Shown here: piece after piece, positions 53,121-61,191 of the stretch
Position numbering within the stretch: the stretch's first letter is position 1
Layout of the letters: every line of letters begins with the position of its first letter
Source of the DNA: a virus
Virus record (IMG/VR): IMGVR_UViG_3300032053_000004
Coordinates: 1-64,000 of that record
Strand: one strand, 5' to 3'
DNA length: 64,000 bases
The notes under the pieces: generated by a model
Told to the model about the DNA's origin: nothing
The model's input: the letters and a program-made list of their open reading frames with translations, nothing else
The model's database searches: none
Translations under genes and position numbers: made by a program

Positions 53121-53815
53121 AACATTATATCATTGCCTTTTCCGGGTATTCTGGTGTTGGTAAAGACGAATGCTCCGGTCAATTAGTTAGATCGTATAAT
53201 GCTATCCATACTGGTCTTGCTGATCCTGGGAAAAGACATATGGCTGACACTTATGGATGGACTGAGGAACAACTTTTCGGTCCTAGTCATTTTAGAAATG
53301 TTGGGGATATGAAATACCCTAAATTTGAAGAAATACTCCCTGGTGTTGAAGAAGGGGACCCGAAATATTATTTATCTCCTAGGGAAGCCCTTCAAAAATA
53401 TATGGGTCTCATGAATGATCTTTATCCGAATACCTGGATACAAAAAGGTGTTTATATCCATCATCAATTGGGTATAGGTGACTGTTTATATACTAGAATG
53501 GGTGGTCTTAAAATTTCATACTCAGTAATAAAAAGAAATGAGCCCGGAAAAATTTTTACGACTTTTTCAGATTTTAGGCACAAAAATGAAATATCCTATT
53601 TGAGAAAACATGGGCCTGATTCTCCGGCTAAAGTAGAGACTATCCCTATAATTGTTAGGGTCAAACGTCCATCTATACCAAATCCCCCATATGATCATCG
53701 ATCTGAAGTTGAACAATCAACTATTCCAGACTCTGAATTTGATTTTGTTATAAATAATGATTCGACTTTGGAAGAATTATATCGAAAGGTTGACGGAATA
53801 GTATCATCCCTATAA
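53117..53815 (+). CDS. deoxynucleoside monophosphate kinase-like protein
   Basis: 232 residues from the ATG at 53117 (ATGA overlap). FSGYSGVGKDEC near 8-19 is the P-loop; KYLSPREALQKYMG-like segment near 90 and the late VxRP/NNDSTLEELYRKVD end fit phage dNMP kinases of the T4 gene 1 type, which phosphorylate dNMPs for DNA synthesis. Neighbours ThyX-like and PurZ fit nucleotide metabolism. Confidence 0.75.
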   Translation: MKHYIIAFSGYSGVGKDECSGQLVRSYNAIHTGLADPGKRHMADTYGWTEEQLFGPSHFRNVGDMKYPKFEEILPGVEEGDPKYYLSPREALQKYMGLMNDLYPNTWIQKGVYIHHQLGIGDCLYTRMGGLKISYSVIKRNEPGKIFTTFSDFRHKNEISYLRKHGPDSPAKVETIPIIVRVKRPSIPNPPYDHRSEVEQSTIPDSEFDFVINNDSTLEELYRKVDGIVSSL

Positions 53816-53841
53816 TAACCGTTTTTTCTTTCATTTAATTG

Positions 53842-54693
53842 ATGTTCACTCGTATATCAACGATCATTGAATTTGAAAAAATCTTTAAGTGGCTTAAAGA
53901 TAATCGTTGGAATCCTCAGAAAGAAAATGATGCCATAACTGGCACATACGGGAATCTTATTGAATTAGAAATTAAGTATTCTTATGAAGTTGAAATTCAT
54001 AGTATAGATGACCCATCAGACTCAGAATCTGGAGAAAATATTGAAGATCCTGTTGAATTTATCACTGAATTTGTTGGAGGAGGAGCATTGGGTGAAGAGT
54101 TATTAAAGAAGCTCCATTCTTCAAGTCCTGAAAACATTTCATATGTCCTTAATAGATTAGCTTCAAGAATAAATGAATTTTCAAAGAAAGAATTTTCGAG
54201 AGTATTAAAATTTGTTTTAGCTTCTTTAAATAAATTTCCGCCTGTTAGAATATCTACTTCTGATTTTAAAAAGCATCTTGAATCTATGAAAAATAAGCTC
54301 GAAGGAAAAGGGTGGGACGTTAAAGAAGTTTATGGGTCATTAGTTATAAACGTCGGAGATGTTTTTGAGGCTACTATTAAACCTGATGGATATATGTATT
54401 ATGTTGGTTTAACAAAGGACGAGGATGTTCATGAGATGGGGTTTTCAACCAATCCTCTTGAAAAGATAGAAAACTTCATGGGGTCCGACGAAGTTAACGA
54501 TACACGAGGAGCTCCTACTATTCCACCTCGTGGTTCTAAGCCCAAGGAAACCCCGTCCAAGGGCGAGGAAGCCCCATCTAAGAAAAAGGCGGAGCCTCCG
54601 CCTCTAAGACGTGCTCCGGATTTGGAAAGTGCTCGTTTGAAACGTTCCGAACTCCCTGAAATCAAAACCCCGAAATTTAAAGATAGAGAATAA
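53842..54693 (+). CDS. hypothetical protein with disordered tail
   Basis: 283 residues from the ATG at 53842. Two alpha/beta parts joined by helices, then ~70 residues rich in Pro, Lys, Ser and Glu. No recognised domain. Confidence 0.5.
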   Translation: MFTRISTIIEFEKIFKWLKDNRWNPQKENDAITGTYGNLIELEIKYSYEVEIHSIDDPSDSESGENIEDPVEFITEFVGGGALGEELLKKLHSSSPENISYVLNRLASRINEFSKKEFSRVLKFVLASLNKFPPVRISTSDFKKHLESMKNKLEGKGWDVKEVYGSLVINVGDVFEATIKPDGYMYYVGLTKDEDVHEMGFSTNPLEKIENFMGSDEVNDTRGAPTIPPRGSKPKETPSKGEEAPSKKKAEPPPLRRAPDLESARLKRSELPEIKTPKFKDRE

Positions 54694-54728
54694 TTGTAAA
54701 TTTAACTTTCTAGGTAGTAACAATAGAT

Positions 54729-55127
54729 ATGAATAGATATGAAGCAAACGTAGAAAATGGTTTTCTAAATTTATCTTTTGATAAATTTTTGTCTACAGAA
54801 ATCGTTTCTTTGCTCAAAAAGAGTATTAAATATCACTCTGATTACGATCCTATCATTTTTGGATATATCCCGCAACCGGATCATAGTGTAGAATATATGG
54901 ACCAGATTTTTAGATTAAGTCGCATGGCTTACGAGTTGATGATAACAAATAAAATTTCTAATATGTCTGAAAAAGATGTGGAAATTCTCATGAATTTAAA
55001 AATTCATTCTGATTGGACTAAGAATCTATCTTACTTTCTAAAAGGTCGGAGTTTGTCTAAAGATTGCAAGCACTATCCGATATTCGCGGATCAAGCCGGA
55101 AAATCTGTACTAGACGTTGTCATTTAG
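54729..55127 (+). CDS. hypothetical helical protein
   Basis: 132 residues, helical, ends SVLDVVI. Overlaps the end of the convergent 55120 gene by eight bases. Confidence 0.5.
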   Translation: MNRYEANVENGFLNLSFDKFLSTEIVSLLKKSIKYHSDYDPIIFGYIPQPDHSVEYMDQIFRLSRMAYELMITNKISNMSEKDVEILMNLKIHSDWTKNLSYFLKGRSLSKDCKHYPIFADQAGKSVLDVVI

Positions 55128-55518
55128 GCCGTTTTACTATAAATGGTTTTTTGTCCGGTTCAACTTGGATAGTTATTATCTTGTCAGTTTTTTGAATTTC
55201 CTCAATTTTTTCAATTTTTTCACCAGTTTCATTTACTTTTTTCTGAGTTTCTTTCGCTACCGTATTTGATTCATAAGAAGTAGATATTATTCCTCCAATT
55301 TTTGCTTCTAAATTTTCGAGTCTGTTTAATAATCCTAATTGAAAATACGCGGCTCCAATCACTCCTAACAAAACCAATATTGACTGAATAGTAATTATGC
55401 GTTGAGCGATCAACGTTTTTTTCATCATTACGAGAATTTGATTTAGTGGTTCAATTAGTCGATCGAACGATTCGATAAGTTGAGATTTCGTTTCCATTTT
55501 CTTCTCTTCTTGTCCCAT
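55120..55518 (-). CDS. membrane/coiled-coil protein
   Basis: 132 residues. Helix ~40-62 (IQSILVLLGVIGAAYFQLGLL) is a membrane span, followed by a coiled coil (~65-110). Third gene of a leftward cassette with two similar small proteins; lysis or membrane-tethering roles are possible. Confidence 0.55.
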   Translation of the reverse strand: MGQEEKKMETKSQLIESFDRLIEPLNQILVMMKKTLIAQRIITIQSILVLLGVIGAAYFQLGLLNRLENLEAKIGGIISTSYESNTVAKETQKKVNETGEKIEKIEEIQKTDKIITIQVEPDKKPFIVKRPK

Positions 55519-55735
55519 TCTCTTCTTGTCCCATTCCCTCGTTTCTTATTGGAGGGTCTGAAGGTATACTACTCGCTCTTTCGTATACTTCTTGTGAAAT
55601 TGTCTGAAGTTCTTGTCTTAAAGAATCTATATCTAAGATCGTTGATTTAAATCCATTTAATGCTTCATCGAAATTTTTTTCTGAGCTCTTTACTTCTTCA
55701 AGTCCTTTTTTCGTCAAGAATTTCAGGAATTTCAT
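55451..55735 (-). CDS. small coiled-coil protein
   Basis: 94 residues, Lys/Glu-rich helices, overlapping the following gene by 68 nt. No membrane span. Between two membrane proteins in the cassette. Confidence 0.5.
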   Translation of the reverse strand: MKFLKFLTKKGLEEVKSSEKNFDEALNGFKSTILDIDSLRQELQTISQEVYERASSIPSDPPIRNEGMGQEENGTRREENGNEISTYRIVRSTN

Positions 55736-55745
55736 TTCGACACCT

Positions 55746-56081
55746 TTATTTTTTTACAGCATCCCTAACTACACTGTCTATAGTAGATTCAAGTTTATCT
55801 AAAGTTCTTCTTTCATCATCGGTAGCCGTTTTTAAGTTATTTATGGACATTGTCATGTCTTTTATACCATTTTTCCATTCTGTAGCTACTTCTAATAGCG
55901 TTAAAGTCATTTTTTGCTGGTCCTCTACTCTTTTTTCATTTACTTGGTTCCATTTATAAATAGCCCATATGGCAAAAGAACCGACAAGGACTAATAAAGT
56001 CCCCATTACCCCGGTTTTAATTAGTTCTACGGCGGCGTTTTCAACAGAGCTCATTGGGTCGATTGACGGTCCGATAGTCAT
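55746..56081 (-). CDS. small membrane/coiled-coil protein, holin-like layout
   Basis: 111 residues. One span near 24-45 (MGTLLVLVGSFAIWAIY) then a charged helix. Single-span proteins with a cytoplasmic coil occur among holins such as BhlA, but no motif proves it. First gene of the leftward cassette. Confidence 0.5.
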   Translation of the reverse strand: MTIGPSIDPMSSVENAAVELIKTGVMGTLLVLVGSFAIWAIYKWNQVNEKRVEDQQKMTLTLLEVATEWKNGIKDMTMSINNLKTATDDERRTLDKLESTIDSVVRDAVKK

Positions 56082-56124
56082 CTAAAATGATTTCCAATTA
56101 GGTTTCTAAAACGTATTGTATTCT

Positions 56125-56466
56125 ATGGCAGCAATACTTGCTATGAGATGTGATAAATGTCTTGTGAAGGAAACTTGTCCTCGGTTTGGATCAAGTCCTC
56201 TCATGATCTTAAATCATCCGCATTTATGTCAAGTAATAGGTGGATATGGGAGAATCCCAATAGATCAAAGCATTCTTTCTGAAGAGTCTAAACAATCATC
56301 CGCCCAGAACGGTCCTTGTTTGACTATTGCAGAAGTCCCGACTTATGATGAAGATTCAGGAAAAGTTCGTTTTGTAATAACTAAAATATTTCATAAACCA
56401 TTTTTAAATGAAAGGGAAAGATCAGATTATCCTGTTCATTTAATATATCCGAAAAGTCCTTCATAA
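56125..56466 (+). CDS. hypothetical cysteine-containing protein
   Basis: 113 residues from the ATG at 56125. CDKCLVKETC near 9-18 and a later HLC resemble a metal site in ferredoxin-like or zinc proteins. Convergent with the ThyX-like gene, overlapping by six bases. Confidence 0.5.
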   Translation: MAAILAMRCDKCLVKETCPRFGSSPLMILNHPHLCQVIGGYGRIPIDQSILSEESKQSSAQNGPCLTIAEVPTYDEDSGKVRFVITKIFHKPFLNERERSDYPVHLIYPKSPS

Positions 56467-57672
56467 AATACTTTGTATTTTACACCATTTCATTTGTTCT
56501 GGAAATAGAACTTTTGATAATTCGTACATTTCGTATACTATTTTTCTATATGAACTATGTCCTTCTGGTTTAATTCGAGTTTCTATTATATGATAGAGTT
56601 CTTTCATATCCATTTGAAATATAGATCTATGTAAATAACCGAGTGGTATCATATACTGAAAATATGTTTGATTATTACAAATCTCTTCGTCTTCATAATT
56701 TGCAACAGACTCTAATGTTTTCTTATATTCAAATTCAAATTCAGACCCTTTAATTTCGTCTGGGACTACATAACCATAATCGATCGTTAGAAGTTCTGAA
56801 AATTTTTCACATCTCCTATGTCTTTGAAGATCTCTAAAAGCCCCATAATCCATCATGCAGTCAAAGCTTATTTTGATTGTTTTAAAAACATCCGGGACTT
56901 GGCCTTCTCTTTTTTCCATCATTTTCGAAAATGATTCCCAACTCATCCCGTACATATCTATCACTTGAGATTCGAATGATTTTGAAATTAACTCCGGGTT
57001 TATTAAGAATGATTTAAAGATATCAACATACCAGTTTGGTTCAGATATGTTAAACTTCGAGCTTAAATTTCCTAAATTTCTTGTCTGAAACAACATGTTA
57101 TTCGGTTTAATCTCAAAAAGATTTTCTAGTATTTTTTTCAATTCACCTCCTATATCGATGAACTCACTGTTTGAATGGCCGAGTAAATTTTCGGCCATTT
57201 CTTTAGCATCTTTTAAATTTAAAGAACATATGACATTAGTTCCTGTTCCGGCAGGTAGTAGATGTCGTACGCTGTCAAACGATTTTAGCTTAACTGCAGG
57301 ATCATCTATGTCTGTTTTCAGTTCCAGTGCGTATTTTTCTGAAATAGAATCATATAACTTTCCATATGAATCATATAATCTTAGTGCAAAATTCTTCATT
57401 GTATCAGGACAACCTGGAGGGACAATGAAATCGTATGAAAATTTTTCTTTTCTAGTGCTTTTTTCTAAATAACTCGGTCTTTGCCAGGATTCTATATACT
57501 TACTTGCTATTATAGATATTCCTTCAATATTCAGAACTATATTTACTAGTTCGTTTATATTATCCAACACCCATTCTTTATTTGACTCAGGTTTTACATA
57601 CCCCATCAATATCTCCATTTGGTTCTTAATGGAGATTATGTTGCCATCATTTGTCAGGCACGATACTTTCAT
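56461..57672 (-). CDS. thyX: ThyX-family protein with two ThyX-like repeats
   Basis: 403 residues. The first half has VRHLLPAGTGTNVICSLNLKD near 136-156; the second has LQRHRRCEKFS near 280-290 and YMIPLGYLHRSIFQMDMKE then HIIETRIKPEGHSSYR, as in the flavin-dependent thymidylate synthase fold. ThyX normally is one domain of ~230 residues with RHRx7S; here RHR is followed by Ser after five residues. It may make dTMP or a related pyrimidine. Confidence 0.65.
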   Translation of the reverse strand: MKVSCLTNDGNIISIKNQMEILMGYVKPESNKEWVLDNINELVNIVLNIEGISIIASKYIESWQRPSYLEKSTRKEKFSYDFIVPPGCPDTMKNFALRLYDSYGKLYDSISEKYALELKTDIDDPAVKLKSFDSVRHLLPAGTGTNVICSLNLKDAKEMAENLLGHSNSEFIDIGGELKKILENLFEIKPNNMLFQTRNLGNLSSKFNISEPNWYVDIFKSFLINPELISKSFESQVIDMYGMSWESFSKMMEKREGQVPDVFKTIKISFDCMMDYGAFRDLQRHRRCEKFSELLTIDYGYVVPDEIKGSEFEFEYKKTLESVANYEDEEICNNQTYFQYMIPLGYLHRSIFQMDMKELYHIIETRIKPEGHSSYRKIVYEMYELSKVLFPEQMKWCKIQSIL

Positions 57673-57695
57673 TTTTCTCCGGTAGTGTTAACTAC

Positions 57696-58277
57696 ATGGA
57701 CCAAGAGTTTCCTTCACTCCAAGATGAAGTTTCTAACATTAAGATTTTACACATGAAGAAACTTCATGTGTTTAAAAATGTCCCTGAATCTTTCCATCCT
57801 TGGGAGTCTAATTTATCCCCTTCAGCGTTATATAACTGTTCGTTGTCTTGTCGAAAACATATGAAAATTAAAACTCCTGAAGTAAAATGGATGAGTATTA
57901 AAAGATGGGTTACGTCAACTCCAAATGGAATAAATCTGCCGGATGGTGTATGTCTTTCTATAAAACGACGCGAATTTTTTATTGCTACTCCAGTCCCGAA
58001 AATTGAAAAACAGGAATTTATTCTTTTGATGTTCCCATACGGGAACGTTTGGAGTCAACGTTCTCTCGATGTTCCAATAGATGAAGATTGGATCTTTTCA
58101 AAGTCCAGTGATGGAAAATTGATTTTAGAATCTTTAATGTTAAAAGACGCTTCTAGACCAATACAAGGTTATTTTGAATCAGTATATAAATATATGACTG
58201 GAAATCCCGATCAAATCGGGATACACATGAAAAGGAAAAAAAGAGCGCAGACTCGGAAAAATCAAATAGGTTTGTGA
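57696..58277 (+). CDS. hypothetical protein
   Basis: 193 residues from the ATG at 57696, divergent from the ThyX-like gene; an earlier start at 57651 would overlap it. Mixed alpha/beta, ends in a very basic KRKKRAQTRK stretch. Between ThyX-like and PurZ genes; function unknown. Confidence 0.5.
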   Translation: MDQEFPSLQDEVSNIKILHMKKLHVFKNVPESFHPWESNLSPSALYNCSLSCRKHMKIKTPEVKWMSIKRWVTSTPNGINLPDGVCLSIKRREFFIATPVPKIEKQEFILLMFPYGNVWSQRSLDVPIDEDWIFSKSSDGKLILESLMLKDASRPIQGYFESVYKYMTGNPDQIGIHMKRKKRAQTRKNQIGL

Positions 58278-59480
58278 TTATTCATCTAGAAGGTTTATCA
58301 CTTCTTTATGCAACGCTCCTGTTCCAATTAAGACAACCGGAACGTTGGCTATTTCTTCTACTTTTTCAATGAATTCTCGTGACTCTTTTGAGAGATCATT
58401 GAAAACTTTTCTCCCACCTTTAAGACCTGCATCTTTCCAATTCAAATATTGTACAAAATTTATGCAGATTTTTGTCGCTCCGTTAGTTCTAACGGCATCT
58501 TTCAATCCTATCCATGAAAACGTAGAAACACGTCTAACTCGTTTTGTGACTGTTGTTCGCTCGCGTTCTTCTAAAATTTTTGCTTCAGACTCTGGCATTC
58601 CAGATTGTTTTGCTATTTGACTCCAAGTCAGTTCTTCACAATCCGGGTAAAAGTCTCCTGAGTATCCTTTTTGAACACCGTCCTCATATACGTTCCCAAC
58701 GCGTATAGGGAAAGTTCGCAAATTTAAATAAACGTCCCCCACCATTGAAGGTGGAATCGCCATATAATCCATCGCGGCTTGAAGTGTGCAGTTACGTGAT
58801 GTACATGAAGGATAATGCGACCCGTGATCTATGGATAGAGCGTATCCTTGTGATCCTTCATGGAGCAATGTTGCTCCTTCTTCAATCATTGAATGAACGA
58901 TGTTCCTGAATTCCATCGGTTGAATAATTTTTATTTTTTCAATATCTTCTGGATTTTTTTCAAGAATTTTGTTGATATCTGGATCCGTAGCATTTAAAAA
59001 ATTCACATGATTCGGGAAAGAATCCATTAAACCAACGTCCGGTTTACGAAGAATTTTGTCAGAAATGGCTGTTCCTGACCCCTGCATAGTAGAAGCCACG
59101 TGCTTCGTGGAGTCTTTTCCTTCTCTTTCTCGAGCAGCGTGTTCATTGGTTACAATGCTTGCTCTAGAATGAACATATATGTTTGGTCTTCCTGTTTCAT
59201 CCCATTCTTTTATTAATTGTTTTGGAAACAACCCTGATCCTGGAGATAAGAAACACTCCATACCGAGTCCCATCACTTTTTTAAGAATTGCTGATGTTGG
59301 TATAGCTTTCGATATGAACTTCGTCCCATTTTCGAAAACTGCTGAGTGCCCTGCATTTGGAAAATTAGCTGAAGAAACTTTTGTTACGTTATAATGGTCA
59401 GCTAACCAAGTGGATATTTTCCCTTTTCCAGAACTTCCCCAAGCTTGATCTAAAACTACGTTAAACTTTCCTGTCTTCAT
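58278..59480 (-). CDS. purZ: PurZ-type adenylosuccinate synthetase
   Basis: 400 residues. PurA/PurZ fold motifs: WGSSGKGK at 14-21, NFPNAGHSA near 39-47, STMQGSGTA near 130, EGSQGYALSIDHG near 208-220, RTFPIRVGN near 254-262 and TTVTKRVRRVSTFSW near 305-319. In bacterial PurA the third residue of WGDEGKGK is the catalytic Asp; PurZ enzymes of Z-genome phages have Ser there, as here, to use dGMP for 2-aminoadenine synthesis. The companion genes (datZ, mazZ, dpoZ) are not in the window. Confidence 0.8.
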   Translation of the reverse strand: MKTGKFNVVLDQAWGSSGKGKISTWLADHYNVTKVSSANFPNAGHSAVFENGTKFISKAIPTSAILKKVMGLGMECFLSPGSGLFPKQLIKEWDETGRPNIYVHSRASIVTNEHAAREREGKDSTKHVASTMQGSGTAISDKILRKPDVGLMDSFPNHVNFLNATDPDINKILEKNPEDIEKIKIIQPMEFRNIVHSMIEEGATLLHEGSQGYALSIDHGSHYPSCTSRNCTLQAAMDYMAIPPSMVGDVYLNLRTFPIRVGNVYEDGVQKGYSGDFYPDCEELTWSQIAKQSGMPESEAKILEERERTTVTKRVRRVSTFSWIGLKDAVRTNGATKICINFVQYLNWKDAGLKGGRKVFNDLSKESREFIEKVEEIANVPVVLIGTGALHKEVINLLDE

Positions 59481-59494
59481 GCTTAACAGTACAC

Positions 59495-60202
59495 TTACGT
59501 TCTTCTTCTAAGAGATTCTTGTTCGATTTTGGAAACTCTGGTTTGCCCGTGATTTTTTGAGATTCTCGCTAAATCAATTTTTTCCGAATATTTGACTATA
59601 CTATATTTACTGTCTTTATTCCCCAATGCTATTAATTTTGCTCCGGATATCTCTTTAGCGGTAAACTCTCTGCCTATTAGTTGAAGTTTTCTTCTTTTGT
59701 TCAATCTATTAGCCCATTTTATCTTTAAGTATCTTCTTATTGCTTTTTCAGACATGAATGATACTTTAATTGTCATATCCGAAGGAATTGTCCTATACAT
59801 TCTTAAGGACATTCGACACCCGAAATCACATGCCAGAGCAAAAGCTTCTTGATAAGAAACGGCTCTTATCAAGACATGTGATAATTTATACTTTTCAGGA
59901 TAAATAGCTCTCCAAATTTTTGTATCTTCAGTGCTTTCAGAAATTAATTTACTTAATGTGTCTTCTCCATAACTTGGGAAAGCTAAACTCATAGAGGCGT
60001 CATAAAGTTGGTCGAATCTTGTTTTCCCGATTTTTAATGCTTTTTGCGGGACGTTTTTTATCAATTCAATTGGTACAGCGTTATTTATTATTAAATCAAC
60101 GATCATATTTTTGAAGTATTCTGTATCTTTTTCTAGTCCGATGTTCTTTTTTAAATATTGTATTACTTCAGATTCTATTTCATGTCTTTTATGTTTTTTC
60201 AT
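59495..60202 (-). CDS. hypothetical protein
   Basis: 235 residues from the ATG at 60200-60202. Basic, alpha/beta, with a Lys/Arg-rich stretch KIKWANRLNKRRKLQ near 170. Directly upstream of purZ on the same strand. Not an HD-domain (datZ) or MazG-type protein as far as can be seen. Confidence 0.5.
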   Translation of the reverse strand: MKKHKRHEIESEVIQYLKKNIGLEKDTEYFKNMIVDLIINNAVPIELIKNVPQKALKIGKTRFDQLYDASMSLAFPSYGEDTLSKLISESTEDTKIWRAIYPEKYKLSHVLIRAVSYQEAFALACDFGCRMSLRMYRTIPSDMTIKVSFMSEKAIRRYLKIKWANRLNKRRKLQLIGREFTAKEISGAKLIALGNKDSKYSIVKYSEKIDLARISKNHGQTRVSKIEQESLRRRT

Positions 60203-60216
60203 TGTAATGTGTTTCC

Positions 60217-60477
60217 ATGTCAGCTGTAACAACGTTTTTAATATTTACTGATTTACCGAAGCATATTGAATGGAGAGTTGATGGATTTCCCGTATTGCAA
60301 GAAGGTGAAATAATTGAATTTGATATGAATTTAGTGAATCCTCTTAATATGAAACGTTCTCGTAAGGTTAATGGAAATTATGTCATTTCACGAAAAATTC
60401 TTAAATACTCTACTACAAAACCGATCGGTTTCACCCAATATTTAGAATTGACCCCGAAATTAAATCCGAAAAAGTAA
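60217..60477 (+). CDS. small hypothetical protein
   Basis: 86 residues, beta-rich, basic end. Divergent from 59495-60202 with 14 nt between. Confidence 0.45.
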   Translation: MSAVTTFLIFTDLPKHIEWRVDGFPVLQEGEIIEFDMNLVNPLNMKRSRKVNGNYVISRKILKYSTTKPIGFTQYLELTPKLNPKK

Positions 60478-60549
60478 TATAATAAAAAACAATTCAAGAT
60501 TAAACTAAATTGTGATTTTTTTGAAAATCCGACGGATGGAGCCACAGGA

Positions 60550-61047
60550 ATGACCAGAGCGAAAATCCTTGCTGCACTTTTAAGGTTACCGCAATGGAGT
60601 TTAGATCATGATACTAATGAAGAAAGAATTGAATTACTAACTCCTGTTGCTGAGGCAATTCATTTAGAAGCTCATTCTGCTGAAGAAGCAGCCGCTTTAA
60701 TCTCTCATAGTTGGAAGGAAACGAAAAATGCTCGTTTAGTTTTAACTGGGCATTGTGACCAAATGCCAAAAGGTCAACAATGTGATGGAGGTAAAGCTCG
60801 CGGGCCCTTTCAAGTACACCGTTGGTGTACTGCTGCTTGGGATTTTCCTGACGGTACTTTAGATAGTTATAGAGGTGGGGCACATTGTGTTTTGAGAGCT
60901 CTTCGTTTCGGTTATATTAATTGCCATACATGGGAAGGAGCTTTTGCTGGTTTGAGGGGTAAAGTGGTTTGTGATTGGGATCGAGCCCCGTCTTACGTTG
61001 AAACTCAAACACTAGTTCTTGTGTGGTGGAGAACCGGTGTCATTTAA
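60550..61047 (+). CDS. lytic transglycosylase/lysozyme-like protein
   Basis: 165 residues. A helix with HSWKETKNARLVLTGHCDQMP then CDGGKARGPFQVHRWC near 72-92, a motif set of SLT-like proteins in which a Glu helix precedes a GPFQ/W signature. Similar proteins with CDGGxARGPWQV are familiar from myxobacterial genomes (recalled, not searched). Peptidoglycan cleavage is likely. Confidence 0.6.
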   Translation: MTRAKILAALLRLPQWSLDHDTNEERIELLTPVAEAIHLEAHSAEEAAALISHSWKETKNARLVLTGHCDQMPKGQQCDGGKARGPFQVHRWCTAAWDFPDGTLDSYRGGAHCVLRALRFGYINCHTWEGAFAGLRGKVVCDWDRAPSYVETQTLVLVWWRTGVI

Positions 61048-61191
61048 ATTTTGCTTTCATTGTTCGTAGATCTTTTATTTATTTTTGTATTGACTGGAAG
61101 AGTTGCCTTGTGGTAAGGTAATTCTTCCAAATCCAACATCGAGTTGGGTCACCCGGTAAGTCGACGAGTCGATCGTCGCATGGAGGCTCCA

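Noticed and set aside
59495-60202. datZ (HD-domain dATP hydrolase) beside purZ
   Set aside because: No HD motif or other hydrolase signature could be found in this basic protein.
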